DNA of 64,000 nucleotides from Bacillus cereus (GCF_025917685.1 NZ_CP089518.1:3225001-3289000); one strand, 5' to 3'. Counted from the first letter of the stretch, positions 17,282 through 26,430 are shown. The notes: generated by a model from the sequence alone, not told the origin. Numbers and translations: made by a program.

Positions 17282-18700
17282 CTATAAATCTACCGTCTTA
17301 ACATTTGTAACTTTTAAACATTTGAATTCTTTTCTCATAAAGTATATGGCAATGAGAACACCTGGAATTTCTGCAGCAGGACCTGCGTACCATACACCTT
17401 CCACACCCCAGAATTTCGGGAAAATAAATAGAAATGGGAACAAGAACAATAGCATTTTGCTAACATTAATAAACGTTGCAATCCAATTCCTCTCTTGTGA
17501 TTCGAAATAACCGGAGATAAGTAAACTGACTGCATTAAGCATAAACAAAGAATTGAATACAACCGTCGTCCAAATGCCCAGTTTCTGCAATTCAGGATTA
17601 CCACCGGAGAAAAATGACACAACTGGATCTGCAAAAATGATTAGTATGGCTGTCACAATCACAAAGAAGGAAACTGTAAAAATGAGCCCCATTTTAATTG
17701 CTTGCTTAACACGATCAAGGTTTCCCGCACCGTAATTATAACTAATAATCGGTTGAAGTCCTGTCATCCCACCGAGCGCTGCTAAGGCGAGGAGATTTGT
17801 AATGTAACCATTTTGAATCGTGAAAGCGGCAACGTGCAGCCCACCACCGTAGCTTTGTAGTAAGTTGTTGAAGATAATAATGGCAAAAAACATCATAAAC
17901 TGACTCGAGAAAGATGCAAAGCCCGTCCAAGCTACTTCACCAATGGTCTTGAGATTAATCATCATATCTTTCATTTTCGGCTTAAGTTTTGTTTTACCAA
18001 ACCAGAAATAAAAGATTAGGAGAACAGGGATCGATTGCGAAATCGTATTGGCCCATGAAGAACCCATCATCCCCATGTCATACTTCGTTACCATAATCCA
18101 TTCTGTAATCCCAGCAACAACTGCTGCGACTAACCAACTGTTCATTGATAATCCAGGTTTTTCATCGATATTAGTTAAAATACTTAATACAACGGCCAAT
18201 ATCGTTAATGGTAATGAAATCCATAGCAGTCGGCTATATTGCACCGCATACGGGAGCGCTTCATCACTTGCTCCGAATAAAATCATAATTTCATTTTCAA
18301 AGACCAATCCAAGTACAGCTATCAAAGTGGAAAGAAAAAGAGTAAACCATAAAGTTTGACCCATAATACCTCTAGCTTCTTCTATCTTCCCTTTTCCAAG
18401 TCGAAGTGAAATGACCGCTCCGGCTCCCACACCTAAAAGAACACCAATCATACGGGTAATAACCATGACCGTAAATCCAATTCCAATCCCTTCGATTTCC
18501 AGCTCCTGAAAGCCACTGACGAAATAGCCATCGACAACCGATACAACTCCTAGAATTACGTTAGCCATAATTCCTGCCAAAGCAAACCGTAAATATAGTA
18601 ACGGAATACTTTTGTTTCCTAGCACTGAATCATCCACCGGGTTATTCATTATTTCTGGTTGCTCTATTTTCGATGACGGACGGTTATCCACTATTTTCAT
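17282..18700 (-). CDS. MATE-family efflux transporter
   Basis: 472 residues with 12 predicted membrane helices. MATE/NorM family: LRFALAGIMANVILGVVSVVDGYFVSG near the N-terminus and GLQPIISYNYGAG at the second-half signature. The ATG at 18700 is preferred because AAGGGG lies eight bases before it; the ATG at 18706 is too close. It is embedded in the amine-catabolic block, so it may export a toxic amine or aldehyde intermediate, or it may move the substrate. Coupling ion is not evident. Confidence 0.88.
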   Translation of the reverse strand: MKIVDNRPSSKIEQPEIMNNPVDDSVLGNKSIPLLYLRFALAGIMANVILGVVSVVDGYFVSGFQELEIEGIGIGFTVMVITRMIGVLLGVGAGAVISLRLGKGKIEEARGIMGQTLWFTLFLSTLIAVLGLVFENEIMILFGASDEALPYAVQYSRLLWISLPLTILAVVLSILTNIDEKPGLSMNSWLVAAVVAGITEWIMVTKYDMGMMGSSWANTISQSIPVLLIFYFWFGKTKLKPKMKDMMINLKTIGEVAWTGFASFSSQFMMFFAIIIFNNLLQSYGGGLHVAAFTIQNGYITNLLALAALGGMTGLQPIISYNYGAGNLDRVKQAIKMGLIFTVSFFVIVTAILIIFADPVVSFFSGGNPELQKLGIWTTVVFNSLFMLNAVSLLISGYFESQERNWIATFINVSKMLLFLFPFLFIFPKFWGVEGVWYAGPAAEIPGVLIAIYFMRKEFKCLKVTNVKTVDL

Positions 18701-18745
18701 GAGCATATCCCCTTACAAATAATTTATATAGCAAGTTAAGCTCAA

Positions 18746-20218
18746 TTAATTCGCATACCACCCTACCGGATTTGCATGCTGGTGGATATTGATTTGCTTC
18801 GTTTCCATAAAGTGCTCCAGCCCAGTAGCACCTAATGCTCTACCTATTCCACTTTGCTTATATCCGCCCCAAGGCCCTTCAACATAAGCGAGATGATAAC
18901 TATTAATCCAAGTAATTCCCGCACGTAATTTACTAATGACACGTTTTGCCAGGTCCATATCTTCAGTAAATACAGCACCGGCTAATCCATAAATGGAATC
19001 ATTCGCTTTTTGGATGGCATCTTCCTCATCTTTAAATTTCTGTACAACAAGGACTGGGCCAAAAATCTCTTCCTTAACAATACACATATTCGCATTTACA
19101 TCAGCAAAGATTGTTGGCGCAATAAAAAACCCTCGATCAAGCCCATTTTCTGTTAAGCGATTACCACCACAAACTAATCTTGCACCTTCTTCGATTCCTC
19201 TTTGGATATAATGTAAAACTTCATTCATATGAGACTCATTTGTGAGAGCTCCCATTTCAATGTTCTCACTTTCCCCGTTGCCAACTACAATTTTGTTCGC
19301 ACGCTCAGCCAATCTTTCAACAAACTTATCGTAAATAGTCTCTTGTACAAGTAAACGAGATGCAGCTGAACAAACTTGCCCAGCATTGTGGAAAATACCA
19401 AACATCGCATTATCGACTGCGATTTCAAAATCTACATCGTCGAACACAATAAGTGGAGATTTCCCACCAAGTTCAAGTGTGATTTTTTTCATATTGCCTG
19501 CAGCTGCACGCATAATACTTTGACCTGTTTTTGTTCCACCGGTAAAGGCTACTTTGTCAACATCATGGCTCTCTGCAAGCTCATTCCCAACCTTTGAGCC
19601 AGGTCCCAATACCAAGTTTGCCACTCCGTTCGGAAGCCCAACCTCTTCGATAATTTCAAATAATTTGAAAACGCTTACAGGAGTGACATCGGCAGGTTTA
19701 ATTACAATTGTATTCCCTGCGGCAAGCGCAGGAGCAATTTGCCAAACGGCTAACATAAGCGGGAAGTTCCAAGGTACAATAAGTCCACAAACACCAATCG
19801 GTTCATGAATAATAATCGTTTCCGAAGAATCCTCACGAGTGTAAGATTCCTTTTTCATACCTTTGATCAAATCAGCATAATAGCGGAAGCATTCAATCGA
19901 TACCGGGATATCCACATGGATTGTTGCACGAATAACCTTACCGTTATTTGCAGTTTCCAAACGGGCAATTTCAGCTGTCTTCTCTTCAAGACGGTCTGCA
20001 ATCTTATATAGATAATCAGCTCTTTCATCAGCCGATAAGTTTGACCAGATTCCGCTGTCAAACGCTTTACGAGCCGCCTTAATTGCTACCTTCGCATCGT
20101 CTTCTGATCCATGAGCTGACGTTGCAATAACCTCACTGGTTGCAGGATTGATAATGTTTCGTCTAGCACCCGATAATGCTTCTACCCATTTTCCGTCAAT
20201 GAACATGTTAATTTTCAT
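18746..20218 (-). CDS. NAD(P)-dependent aldehyde dehydrogenase, aminoaldehyde type
   Basis: 490 residues, standard ALDH length. General base Glu249 is in ITLELGGKSP, and the catalytic Cys283 is in AGQVCSAASR. The NAD-fold glycine motif is FTGGTKTGQSIM, and the oxyanion Asn is in VPWNFPLML. Closest types are betaine-aldehyde, gamma-aminobutyraldehyde and 3-aminopropanal dehydrogenases. It follows the PuuB-like oxidase by 12 bp, so it should oxidise the aldehyde that the oxidase releases. GGAGAG precedes the ATG. The substrate is inferred from the neighbours. Confidence 0.9.
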   Translation of the reverse strand: MKINMFIDGKWVEALSGARRNIINPATSEVIATSAHGSEDDAKVAIKAARKAFDSGIWSNLSADERADYLYKIADRLEEKTAEIARLETANNGKVIRATIHVDIPVSIECFRYYADLIKGMKKESYTREDSSETIIIHEPIGVCGLIVPWNFPLMLAVWQIAPALAAGNTIVIKPADVTPVSVFKLFEIIEEVGLPNGVANLVLGPGSKVGNELAESHDVDKVAFTGGTKTGQSIMRAAAGNMKKITLELGGKSPLIVFDDVDFEIAVDNAMFGIFHNAGQVCSAASRLLVQETIYDKFVERLAERANKIVVGNGESENIEMGALTNESHMNEVLHYIQRGIEEGARLVCGGNRLTENGLDRGFFIAPTIFADVNANMCIVKEEIFGPVLVVQKFKDEEDAIQKANDSIYGLAGAVFTEDMDLAKRVISKLRAGITWINSYHLAYVEGPWGGYKQSGIGRALGATGLEHFMETKQINIHQHANPVGWYAN

Positions 20219-20230
20219 AACAACTCTCCT

Positions 20231-21517
20231 TTACGCAATAATATCTAACATTTTGAAACCAATATGTGCTATATTGACCAGCATCGTTTTCTGATTATAG
20301 AACGGGAATGATTTGAGGCGTTCCTTTTCAAATCTATATCCACCTGCACTCCCCGTAACGATCCATTGTGCCAATAAATTACCAAACAATGTCGAAAGAG
20401 ACGCGCCGTGGCCCGTATAACCCGTTGCGAAATATGCGCCCTCTTTGGATCTACCAATAACTGGGAACGTATCAATCGTTACCCCGATAAATCCACCCCA
20501 CCGGTAATCAATCTTACTTCCTTCTAGTTTCGGCATTATTTTAACCATGGCATCGTAAACACTTTGATAAACAGCATCACCTAAGTTTGGACGAATATCG
20601 CCACCGCCAAATACGATCCGATTATCTGGTGTGCGCCTGAAATAGTAAAGGAAACTGCTTGTATCAAAAACCATGCGATCATTAGGAATGACGGTATTCA
20701 CCAGCGATTCTGGAAGCTGTTCAGTAGCAATAATACGTGCCGAAATTGGCAGTACTCCTTTATTCAATTCAGCCATGATTTTTCCGGAGTAACCATCTGT
20801 AGCAACAATAATGTCTTTCGCTGTAACAGCACCTTTTTCTGTAACAACTTTCACACTGTTTCGCCCGTACTCAATAGATAGTGCTTTCGAGTGCTCAAAG
20901 ATTTTTGCACCTATCGATTTAGCTGCTTCTCCCAAACCAATTGCATAGTTCAGTGGTTGGAACGAGTAACTCGAGTCGTCGACTAAGCAACCATAATATT
21001 GCGGGGAATCAATTTCTTGATGCAACTGACTTCGATTAAGCACGCTACATTCATATCCAAAGTTTTTGTTTAAGTATTCACTTTCAAGTTTCAATCCTTC
21101 AAAATGCTTGGCTTTGTAAGCCGCCACAATGTGACCTGTCTTTCTAAAGTTACAGTTGATTTGATGCTCATCGATGATGTTTTTAACTAGTTCAACACTA
21201 AGCAGCGAAAGATCGTTAAGTTGTCTCGCCTCTTCCGCACCATACTTCTTAGCAAGCTCCTGCATCGTTGGCTTATAGCCTGGCAATACCATCCCGCCGT
21301 TACGACCACTTGCGCCATACCCGATTGTTTCCTGCTCCAGGACAATGACACTCTTTCCTAATTTTTGCAAATGATATGCAGAAGAAAGACCTGTGAAACC
21401 TGCGCCAATAATGACAACATCTGCTTCTTCATTTCCTTCAAGAGGTTTTCCTTTGTCATAGCTGTTTGCAGTCGCTGTCCACAATGAGAGAGTATCCATT
21501 CGATCCATCTTATCCAT
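20231..21517 (-). CDS. PuuB-like FAD-dependent amine oxidoreductase
   Basis: 428 residues from the ATG at 21517 (GGAGAAGGA upstream). DAO-family flavoprotein: the Rossmann motif VVIIGAGFTGLSSAYHL is near residue 35, the YGASGRNGGM motif is typical of gamma-glutamylputrescine oxidase PuuB and related amine oxidases, and the C-terminus has GYTGHGASLSTLFGNLLAQ. It would oxidise an amine to aldehyde, ammonia and H2O2, feeding the next aldehyde dehydrogenase. No PuuA-like glutamylating ligase is in the window, so free diamines or other amines are possible substrates. Its promoter is of MerR type. Confidence 0.85.
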   Translation of the reverse strand: MDKMDRMDTLSLWTATANSYDKGKPLEGNEEADVVIIGAGFTGLSSAYHLQKLGKSVIVLEQETIGYGASGRNGGMVLPGYKPTMQELAKKYGAEEARQLNDLSLLSVELVKNIIDEHQINCNFRKTGHIVAAYKAKHFEGLKLESEYLNKNFGYECSVLNRSQLHQEIDSPQYYGCLVDDSSYSFQPLNYAIGLGEAAKSIGAKIFEHSKALSIEYGRNSVKVVTEKGAVTAKDIIVATDGYSGKIMAELNKGVLPISARIIATEQLPESLVNTVIPNDRMVFDTSSFLYYFRRTPDNRIVFGGGDIRPNLGDAVYQSVYDAMVKIMPKLEGSKIDYRWGGFIGVTIDTFPVIGRSKEGAYFATGYTGHGASLSTLFGNLLAQWIVTGSAGGYRFEKERLKSFPFYNQKTMLVNIAHIGFKMLDIIA

Positions 21518-21595
21518 AGCTAATCCTTCTCCTTTCGTGACATGTATGTTACAATACACTCAAAAATATTCACAATATTCAAACTTATTAAGTTA

Positions 21596-21626
21596 ATCAT
21601 ATGACTTGGAGTTTCCTCCAAGTCAA
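21596..21626 (-). promoter_or_regulatory. MerR-type promoter with a 19-bp spacer and dyad for the catabolic operon
   Basis: On the minus strand, -35 TTGACT (21626-21621) and -10 TATGAT (21601-21596) are 19 bp apart, the overlong spacer typical of MerR-activated promoters. Within and across the spacer lies the dyad GACTTGGAG-TTTC-CTCCAAGTC (21603-21624). It stands between the PuuB-like gene and the divergent MerR gene. A related palindrome TGGAGTAACTCCA lies at 21668-21680. Confidence 0.8.
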
Positions 21627-21703
21627 TACCCATTTGAGAGTTTTTTAAATTCATTTTGCGAAAAAAATGGAGTAACTCCACTTTTTTCATCGGGGGGACA
21701 TCT

Positions 21704-22936
21704 ATGAAAATTGGTACATTTGCGAAGCTTTTTCATGTTACAACTGATACCGTACGTTATTACATTGAACTTGGATTATTAATACCAGACAAAAAAAACA
21801 CCCAGTATCAAATGAACCAATTGTGTTTAGACGACATGGCTTTTATTACTGAACTGAAAAAATTTCATTTTTCATTGATAGAAATCCAACGAATTTTATC
21901 GTATCGGCGTGTCACAAACTTCTCGGACCATGAGGATATCGACTACTACAACAACTTGCTCAATGATAAAAAGAATGAGCTGACTAAGAAAAAAGAAGAC
22001 ATATCAAAAGCTATCCAATTGATTGAAAAAGCGGTTCAACCAAACTCACCTTCAACCAAAGAAGAGGATATTACAGGAATCCCGCTTGACTTTGTAAATC
22101 TGCTCTATTGTCCGAAGTGCCGCATTCCACTTGAAATGAAAGATGTAACGATTAAAAAAGTCTACATTAACACGGGGAGTTTAACTTGTAACTGTGGATA
22201 CGAAGCAGCTATCGAGGAGGGTATTATCATTACCGCGAACTTGTACGAGACGTCACCTTATCCATCTTATTTTTACGATAAAGAAACAATTAAAGAGATT
22301 AATCCCAAAATGATTAACTTATTTGAAAAAAGTAATTTTCAATTTCAAAAAGTTCTACAAAATATAGATTTAAAAAACAAATTAGTCGTGGAAACAAACG
22401 TTGACGCTTTTGTGTCACTACCGAAATATATCGACATTCTTGAACCGAGCGCATCCTATGTATTCAGTGGCTATTCGCTTGCAATGCTCAAGAAGGTTAG
22501 AAATAGAATTGAGCGTATGAATACGAAGCCACGCGTCCTTTATATTTTGAATTCCGATTTAAATCTACCATTGAAACCGCTTAGCATCGATGTTTTTGTG
22601 GATAGTTTTACAATAACTGATTTTTCACTGCTCAACCCAGAGTTCCCAAGTCACGTTCTAAAAAACTATTTACATAACAGTTCAAAAATTGTCGGTGGAT
22701 ACTCGTATTATGATAGCTCGGCCAAATCCTTGAAAAATATTTCAGCCTTATATCCAAATTCCCATGAGCATATTTTATATCCAAAATACTTAGAAGAGAA
22801 TTTATCAGTTAACGGATTTCAAATCATGCAAAATGAAAATATTGGTTACTGTACAGATCCAGGACCTTATTTCGACTATCATGTAAGAGACGAAAAATTC
22901 CACATGCTCATGTATTTGGCTAGTACGAAAAAATAG
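21704..22936 (+). CDS. MerR-family regulator fused to a zinc ribbon and a methyltransferase-like domain
   Basis: 410 residues, far longer than usual MerR proteins. Residues 1-70 are the MerR winged helix (MKIGTFAKLFHVTTDTVRYYIELGLL). Residues 80-115 form a coiled coil. Cys136, Cys139, Cys162 and Cys164 (CPKC and CNC) form a zinc ribbon. The remaining 245 residues read like the zinc-ribbon-plus-SAM-methyltransferase layout of RlmA-type enzymes, but the glycine-rich SAM loop is degenerate, so a sensor rather than an enzyme is likely. The start at 21704 has GGGGGG upstream. It is divergent from the amine operon and its MerR-type promoter, so it likely activates it. Confidence 0.8.
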   Translation: MKIGTFAKLFHVTTDTVRYYIELGLLIPDKKNTQYQMNQLCLDDMAFITELKKFHFSLIEIQRILSYRRVTNFSDHEDIDYYNNLLNDKKNELTKKKEDISKAIQLIEKAVQPNSPSTKEEDITGIPLDFVNLLYCPKCRIPLEMKDVTIKKVYINTGSLTCNCGYEAAIEEGIIITANLYETSPYPSYFYDKETIKEINPKMINLFEKSNFQFQKVLQNIDLKNKLVVETNVDAFVSLPKYIDILEPSASYVFSGYSLAMLKKVRNRIERMNTKPRVLYILNSDLNLPLKPLSIDVFVDSFTITDFSLLNPEFPSHVLKNYLHNSSKIVGGYSYYDSSAKSLKNISALYPNSHEHILYPKYLEENLSVNGFQIMQNENIGYCTDPGPYFDYHVRDEKFHMLMYLASTKK

Positions 22937-22954
22937 CACATCACACTTCACCCC

Positions 22955-22987
22955 AAAAAAGCGCCATCACAAGTGACGGCGCTTTTT
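22955..22987. terminator. Bidirectional terminator between the MerR regulator and bshB2
   Basis: AAAAAGCGCC-A-TCAC pairs with GTGA-C-GGCGCTTTTT, with one mismatch and a 2-base tip. T-runs are on both strands. Confidence 0.85.
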
Positions 22988-23021
22988 CTATGTAAGAGCT
23001 ACTAGAAGATATCCTTCTAGC

Positions 23022-23684
23022 CTACTCCCATTTATAAGTCCAAAATTGTTCAAGTTGCAACCATTTTAATGTTGCTGCATCTTTGTTTTTTATTTTTGCA
23101 TGTGTTTCTTCAAGCATTGCTTCTGTTTGTGAACGGTGCGCACCTAGTGCAGCTAATTTATGCTCAAATACTTCACTAATATTATTTACAACATCCGGCT
23201 CACCGAGTACAGCTTCTCGATTTCTCGTAATCGCAACCGCATGAATGGCTGGACGTTCTTCTTTTGGCATACGTGATACAGCGCGAACTACAGCGCGGCC
23301 AAATGCATCATGATCTGGATGTACGCCGTGTTCTGGATAAAATGTAATAATTCGAGATGGATTTACTTCTTGAATTATCGCTTCGATTTTATCTGCAACG
23401 AAATCAACATCTTCAAATTCTAACGTTTTATCATGGAAACCGAGCATTCTTAAATCTTGAATCCCCATCGCTTCACATGCATCTTTTAATTCTTTTTCAC
23501 GGATATTTGGAATCGTTTCACGGTTAGCGAATACGTTTTTCCCCATGTTACGTCCCATTTGTCCAAGAGTACCACATGCGTATGTTACAGGTACTCCTTG
23601 ATCTGTTAATAAGCGAATTGTTCCTCCCGCAGCAAATGCTTCATCATCTGGATGCGGAAATACAACAAGTACATGTCTCTCCAT
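23022..23684 (-). CDS. bshB2: Bacillithiol biosynthesis deacetylase BshB2
   Basis: 220 residues, LmbE/PIG-L zinc deacetylase fold. The N-terminal metal motif HPDDE is at residues 11-15 and the second motif HPDHDAFGR lies mid-protein. BshB2 removes the acetyl group from N-acetylglucosaminyl malate during bacillithiol synthesis and can process bacillithiol conjugates. GGAGGGG precedes the ATG. It is 15 bp downstream of yojF, the same pair as yojF-yojG in B. subtilis. Length and both motifs match the family. Confidence 0.93.
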   Translation of the reverse strand: MERHVLVVFPHPDDEAFAAGGTIRLLTDQGVPVTYACGTLGQMGRNMGKNVFANRETIPNIREKELKDACEAMGIQDLRMLGFHDKTLEFEDVDFVADKIEAIIQEVNPSRIITFYPEHGVHPDHDAFGRAVVRAVSRMPKEERPAIHAVAITRNREAVLGEPDVVNNISEVFEHKLAALGAHRSQTEAMLEETHAKIKNKDAATLKWLQLEQFWTYKWE

Positions 23685-23699
23685 AAGTTCCCCTCCTTC

Positions 23700-24050
23700 T
23701 TACTTAAATGGCGTTAAGCTTAACTCAAGCGCTACCGCTAAGCGACCTTGGTTATCATGCCCTGCGAGTAATAAACGCTCTTTATCGTCTACTTCCCAGT
23801 GCGTAATACCTTCTGCATATACCCAGCCATGATCCATTTTCAAACCAACTCGGTATGGGTTTGTTCCAGTTATTTTCCCGCGCTCAAAGCGAATAATTGC
23901 ATTTCGAATGAATGCTCCAACTGTCATCATCTTTTCATTAAAGTGTGACGCATACGCTCCGTTCGTCGTTTCTAAATGAATATATACATCTTTATTTACA
24001 AAACGTTCAATTTCATTTTGAATAAGAGAACTATCTTTTACTATTTCCAT
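23700..24050 (-). CDS. yojF: YojF-family protein (DUF1806)
   Basis: 116 residues, matching the short YojF family that is almost always paired with bshB2. Conserved stretches include YIHLETTNGAYASHF and GAFIRNAIIRFERGKITG. GAGGTG precedes the ATG. It is the first gene of the two-gene bacillithiol operon, with 15 bp before bshB2. Its molecular role is not established; the pairing suggests an accessory to the deacetylase. Confidence 0.9.
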   Translation of the reverse strand: MEIVKDSSLIQNEIERFVNKDVYIHLETTNGAYASHFNEKMMTVGAFIRNAIIRFERGKITGTNPYRVGLKMDHGWVYAEGITHWEVDDKERLLLAGHDNQGRLAVALELSLTPFK

Positions 24051-24312
24051 CGGAATTCACCTCTTTAAACCATTTTACGCAAAAATAATGTAAATTGCTA
24101 TCTCTATATTAGAGGACAACGCTCACTTTTCCTAATAATTTGCACTGTGTTTTTTATATTTTTTATATGATATGTAAAAATCATATTTTTTCCTTCACTT
24201 TGTTAAATAGTTTTCTTTCTTTTTTGAATTTGCTACAATATATTTTATCCCGTATTCATACAGCGAGATACATTTCGACAATTGAATACATACTTTAAAG
24301 AAGGTGACATGA

Positions 24313-25638
24313 TTGGAACAATCAGCACATGAAGTAGCAAATTGGCAATATTATTTTGCAATTGCCGTATTTTTAGTCACGTACGGCTTTATTATTTCTG
24401 AGAAATTGAATCGTGCTGTAATCGCACTATTCGGCGCTGCTATTATGATTATTTTTGGCGTTGTAGATTTACATACCGCTTTCACATCACATATTCAATG
24501 GGAAACGATTACCCTTTTAATTGGGATGATGATTCTCGTACATATTACGAGTCAATCCGGCGTGTTTGAATTTGTAGCCATTAAAGCAGCAAAAGCAGCT
24601 AGCGGAAAACCAATCCGCATTTTATTGTTACTATCCCTATTAACCGCTGTCGGTTCTGCATTTTTGGACAACGTAACAACCGTATTATTAATCGTTCCTG
24701 TTACACTATCCATTACACGTATTTTAAAAGTAAATCCTGTTCCTTATTTAATTTCAGAAGTACTATTTTCAAATATAGGCGGAACAGCAACATTAATCGG
24801 TGACCCGCCGAACATTATGATTGGATCAGCAAATAAGCATTTAGACTTTAATGCCTTTTTACTTAACTTAGCTCCAATCGTAATTATTATTTCTATCGTT
24901 ACACTTGGCATTATTTACTTCATGTATCGTAACAAACTAAAAACAACACCTGAGCAAATTAAAAAATTAATGGCATTAAATGAAAAAGATTATATTAAAG
25001 ATCAAAGTCTCCTTTTAAAATCCATTACGATTTTAGGACTAACTATTTTAGGCTTTGTACTACATTCTATTATTCATGTAGACGCTGCCGTTATTGCGAT
25101 GACAGGTGCTACTCTACTGATGTTAATCGGAGCGAAAGAACATGAGATAGAAGATATATTCGCTCACGTCGAATGGGTAACAATTTTCTTCTTTGCCGGA
25201 TTATTCGTTCTCGTTGGCGGGTTAATTGATATCGGACTAATTTCTTCACTCGCTAAAGAAGTAATCGACGTAACAAATGGTGATATCGGTTTCGCTGCTA
25301 TACTTATCTTATGGGTATCTGGCATCGCATCTGCGACAATTGACAATATCCCCTTTGTCGCAACGATGATCCCGCTTATTCAAGATTTAGCTACAGGACT
25401 CGGACTATCTGTCGATTCTCCGCAAATCGAAGTACTATGGTGGGCTTTATCACTTGGAGCTTGCTTAGGAGGAAACGGAACGTTAATTGGAGCATCAGCA
25501 AACGTAGTCGTTGCTGGTATTGCAAAACGTGAAGGACATGGGTTCTCTTATATGGACTTCTTAAAAATCGGTTTCCCCTTAACGATCATTGCGCTATTGT
25601 TATCACATGCTTACATTTATTTACGTTACTTAATGTAA
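24313..25638 (+). CDS. ArsB/NhaD-family ion transporter
   Basis: 441 residues with about 11-12 predicted helices. The repeated family motifs are present: LDNVTTVLLIVPVT with the intramembrane acidic residue, ATLIGDPPNIMIG in the first half and GACLGGNGTLIGASANVV in the second. The start is TTG with AAGGTG six bases upstream. Members are sodium/proton antiporters (NhaD) or arsenite/organic anion carriers; no ars genes are nearby, so sodium or an anion is more likely. It is monocistronic with a strong terminator. Confidence 0.87.
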   Translation: MEQSAHEVANWQYYFAIAVFLVTYGFIISEKLNRAVIALFGAAIMIIFGVVDLHTAFTSHIQWETITLLIGMMILVHITSQSGVFEFVAIKAAKAASGKPIRILLLLSLLTAVGSAFLDNVTTVLLIVPVTLSITRILKVNPVPYLISEVLFSNIGGTATLIGDPPNIMIGSANKHLDFNAFLLNLAPIVIIISIVTLGIIYFMYRNKLKTTPEQIKKLMALNEKDYIKDQSLLLKSITILGLTILGFVLHSIIHVDAAVIAMTGATLLMLIGAKEHEIEDIFAHVEWVTIFFFAGLFVLVGGLIDIGLISSLAKEVIDVTNGDIGFAAILILWVSGIASATIDNIPFVATMIPLIQDLATGLGLSVDSPQIEVLWWALSLGACLGGNGTLIGASANVVVAGIAKREGHGFSYMDFLKIGFPLTIIALLLSHAYIYLRYLM

Positions 25639-25672
25639 AAGTTGTATTGCATGAAATTATATCGTCAAATAC

Positions 25673-25705
25673 AAAAGGTTTGCAGCATGGTGCTGCAAAC
25701 CTTTT
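25673..25705. terminator. Bidirectional terminator
   Basis: AAAAGGTTTGCAGCA and TGCTGCAAACCTTTT pair perfectly around a 3-base loop, between the convergent transporter and the small coiled-coil protein gene. Confidence 0.92.
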
Positions 25706-25709
25706 TTCT

Positions 25710-25937
25710 TCACCAAAATATACCTATAATTGCTAATCCACCTAAAATCATACCACCAATTTGTCCGACGATTGCCGGTGATAATTGAACACCTTTTCTC
25801 ACTTCAACAACCGGTCTCTCGTGCCTTAATTGTTGTACTTCACTTTGAAGTTGATGTACACTTCCGTGTAATTCTTTAATTAGTTCTTTTAATTCAGCGA
25901 CCTCTTCATTTACTGGTTTTGCTTTTTCTAAATTCAT
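25710..25937 (-). CDS. Small coiled-coil protein with a C-terminal membrane helix
   Basis: 75 residues. I do not recognise a named family. Residues 1-45 form a charged heptad-like helix (EEVAELKELIKELHGSVHQL, followed by a QLRHE stretch) and residues 53-75 form one membrane helix (IVGQIGGMILGGLAIIGIFW). This tail-anchored coiled coil resembles haemolysin-XhlA-like small membrane proteins, but there are no phage genes nearby. AAGGAG precedes the ATG. It is monocistronic. Confidence 0.7.
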   Translation of the reverse strand: MNLEKAKPVNEEVAELKELIKELHGSVHQLQSEVQQLRHERPVVEVRKGVQLSPAIVGQIGGMILGGLAIIGIFW

Positions 25938-26070
25938 CTCGCATAACTCCTTATAAGTTCAATCAGTACACTGTGAAAATTCGCCAATTATTATTATTTC
26001 TCCTGCATACTATATATTCAACAATTCTATTTTTTATAGTTTCTTTTCACACCTAAAAAATATAGCTTCA

Positions 26071-26430
26071 TTAAAATTTAGCAGGTGTACCTTGGTGAAA
26101 ATACATTTGCCACCTTCCTTCTCTAAATTTCCAAATTGAACTACGTAACGAGTGTTGATTATTTGTTTCATTGAATATTCGATAAGTAGTTAATACTACA
26201 TCTTTGGATAAAGGATGTACTTCAAAATCACTTAAAGTCATTTTTACCACGCCTATTCCATTTTTATCGATATCCTCATTTTTATATAAAACTTTACCAG
26301 AACTCCCAAACTCAAAAAAATCATCTGCAAGTATCTTTTTAAGCTCTTTTTGAGATGTGCGAACCTCTGGCTTAAGTAATCGTTCCTCTAGCTGATATAA
26401 ACACTCTCTTAATGGAGAGAAACCTTCCAT
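26071..26430 (-). CDS. DUF4440-type (NTF2-like) protein
   Basis: 119 residues, NTF2-like fold. The helix at residues 5-30 (LRECLYQLEERLLKPEVR) is followed by LKKILADDFFEFGSSGKV, which is the usual DUF4440 start, and a C-terminal WKFREGRWQMYFHQGTP strand. Small proteins of this fold act as polyketide-cyclase-like enzymes or ligand binders; no catalytic residues are convincing here. GGGAGGGG precedes the ATG. It stands alone between the coiled-coil gene and a GNAT gene. Confidence 0.82.
   Translation of the reverse strand: MEGFSPLRECLYQLEERLLKPEVRTSQKELKKILADDFFEFGSSGKVLYKNEDIDKNGIGVVKMTLSDFEVHPLSKDVVLTTYRIFNETNNQHSLRSSIWKFREGRWQMYFHQGTPAKF

Noticed and set aside
17742..18359. Several open frames opposite the MATE transporter and dehydrogenase genes
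   Set aside because: These are shadows caused by the codon composition of long real genes; none has an RBS or family-like sequence.
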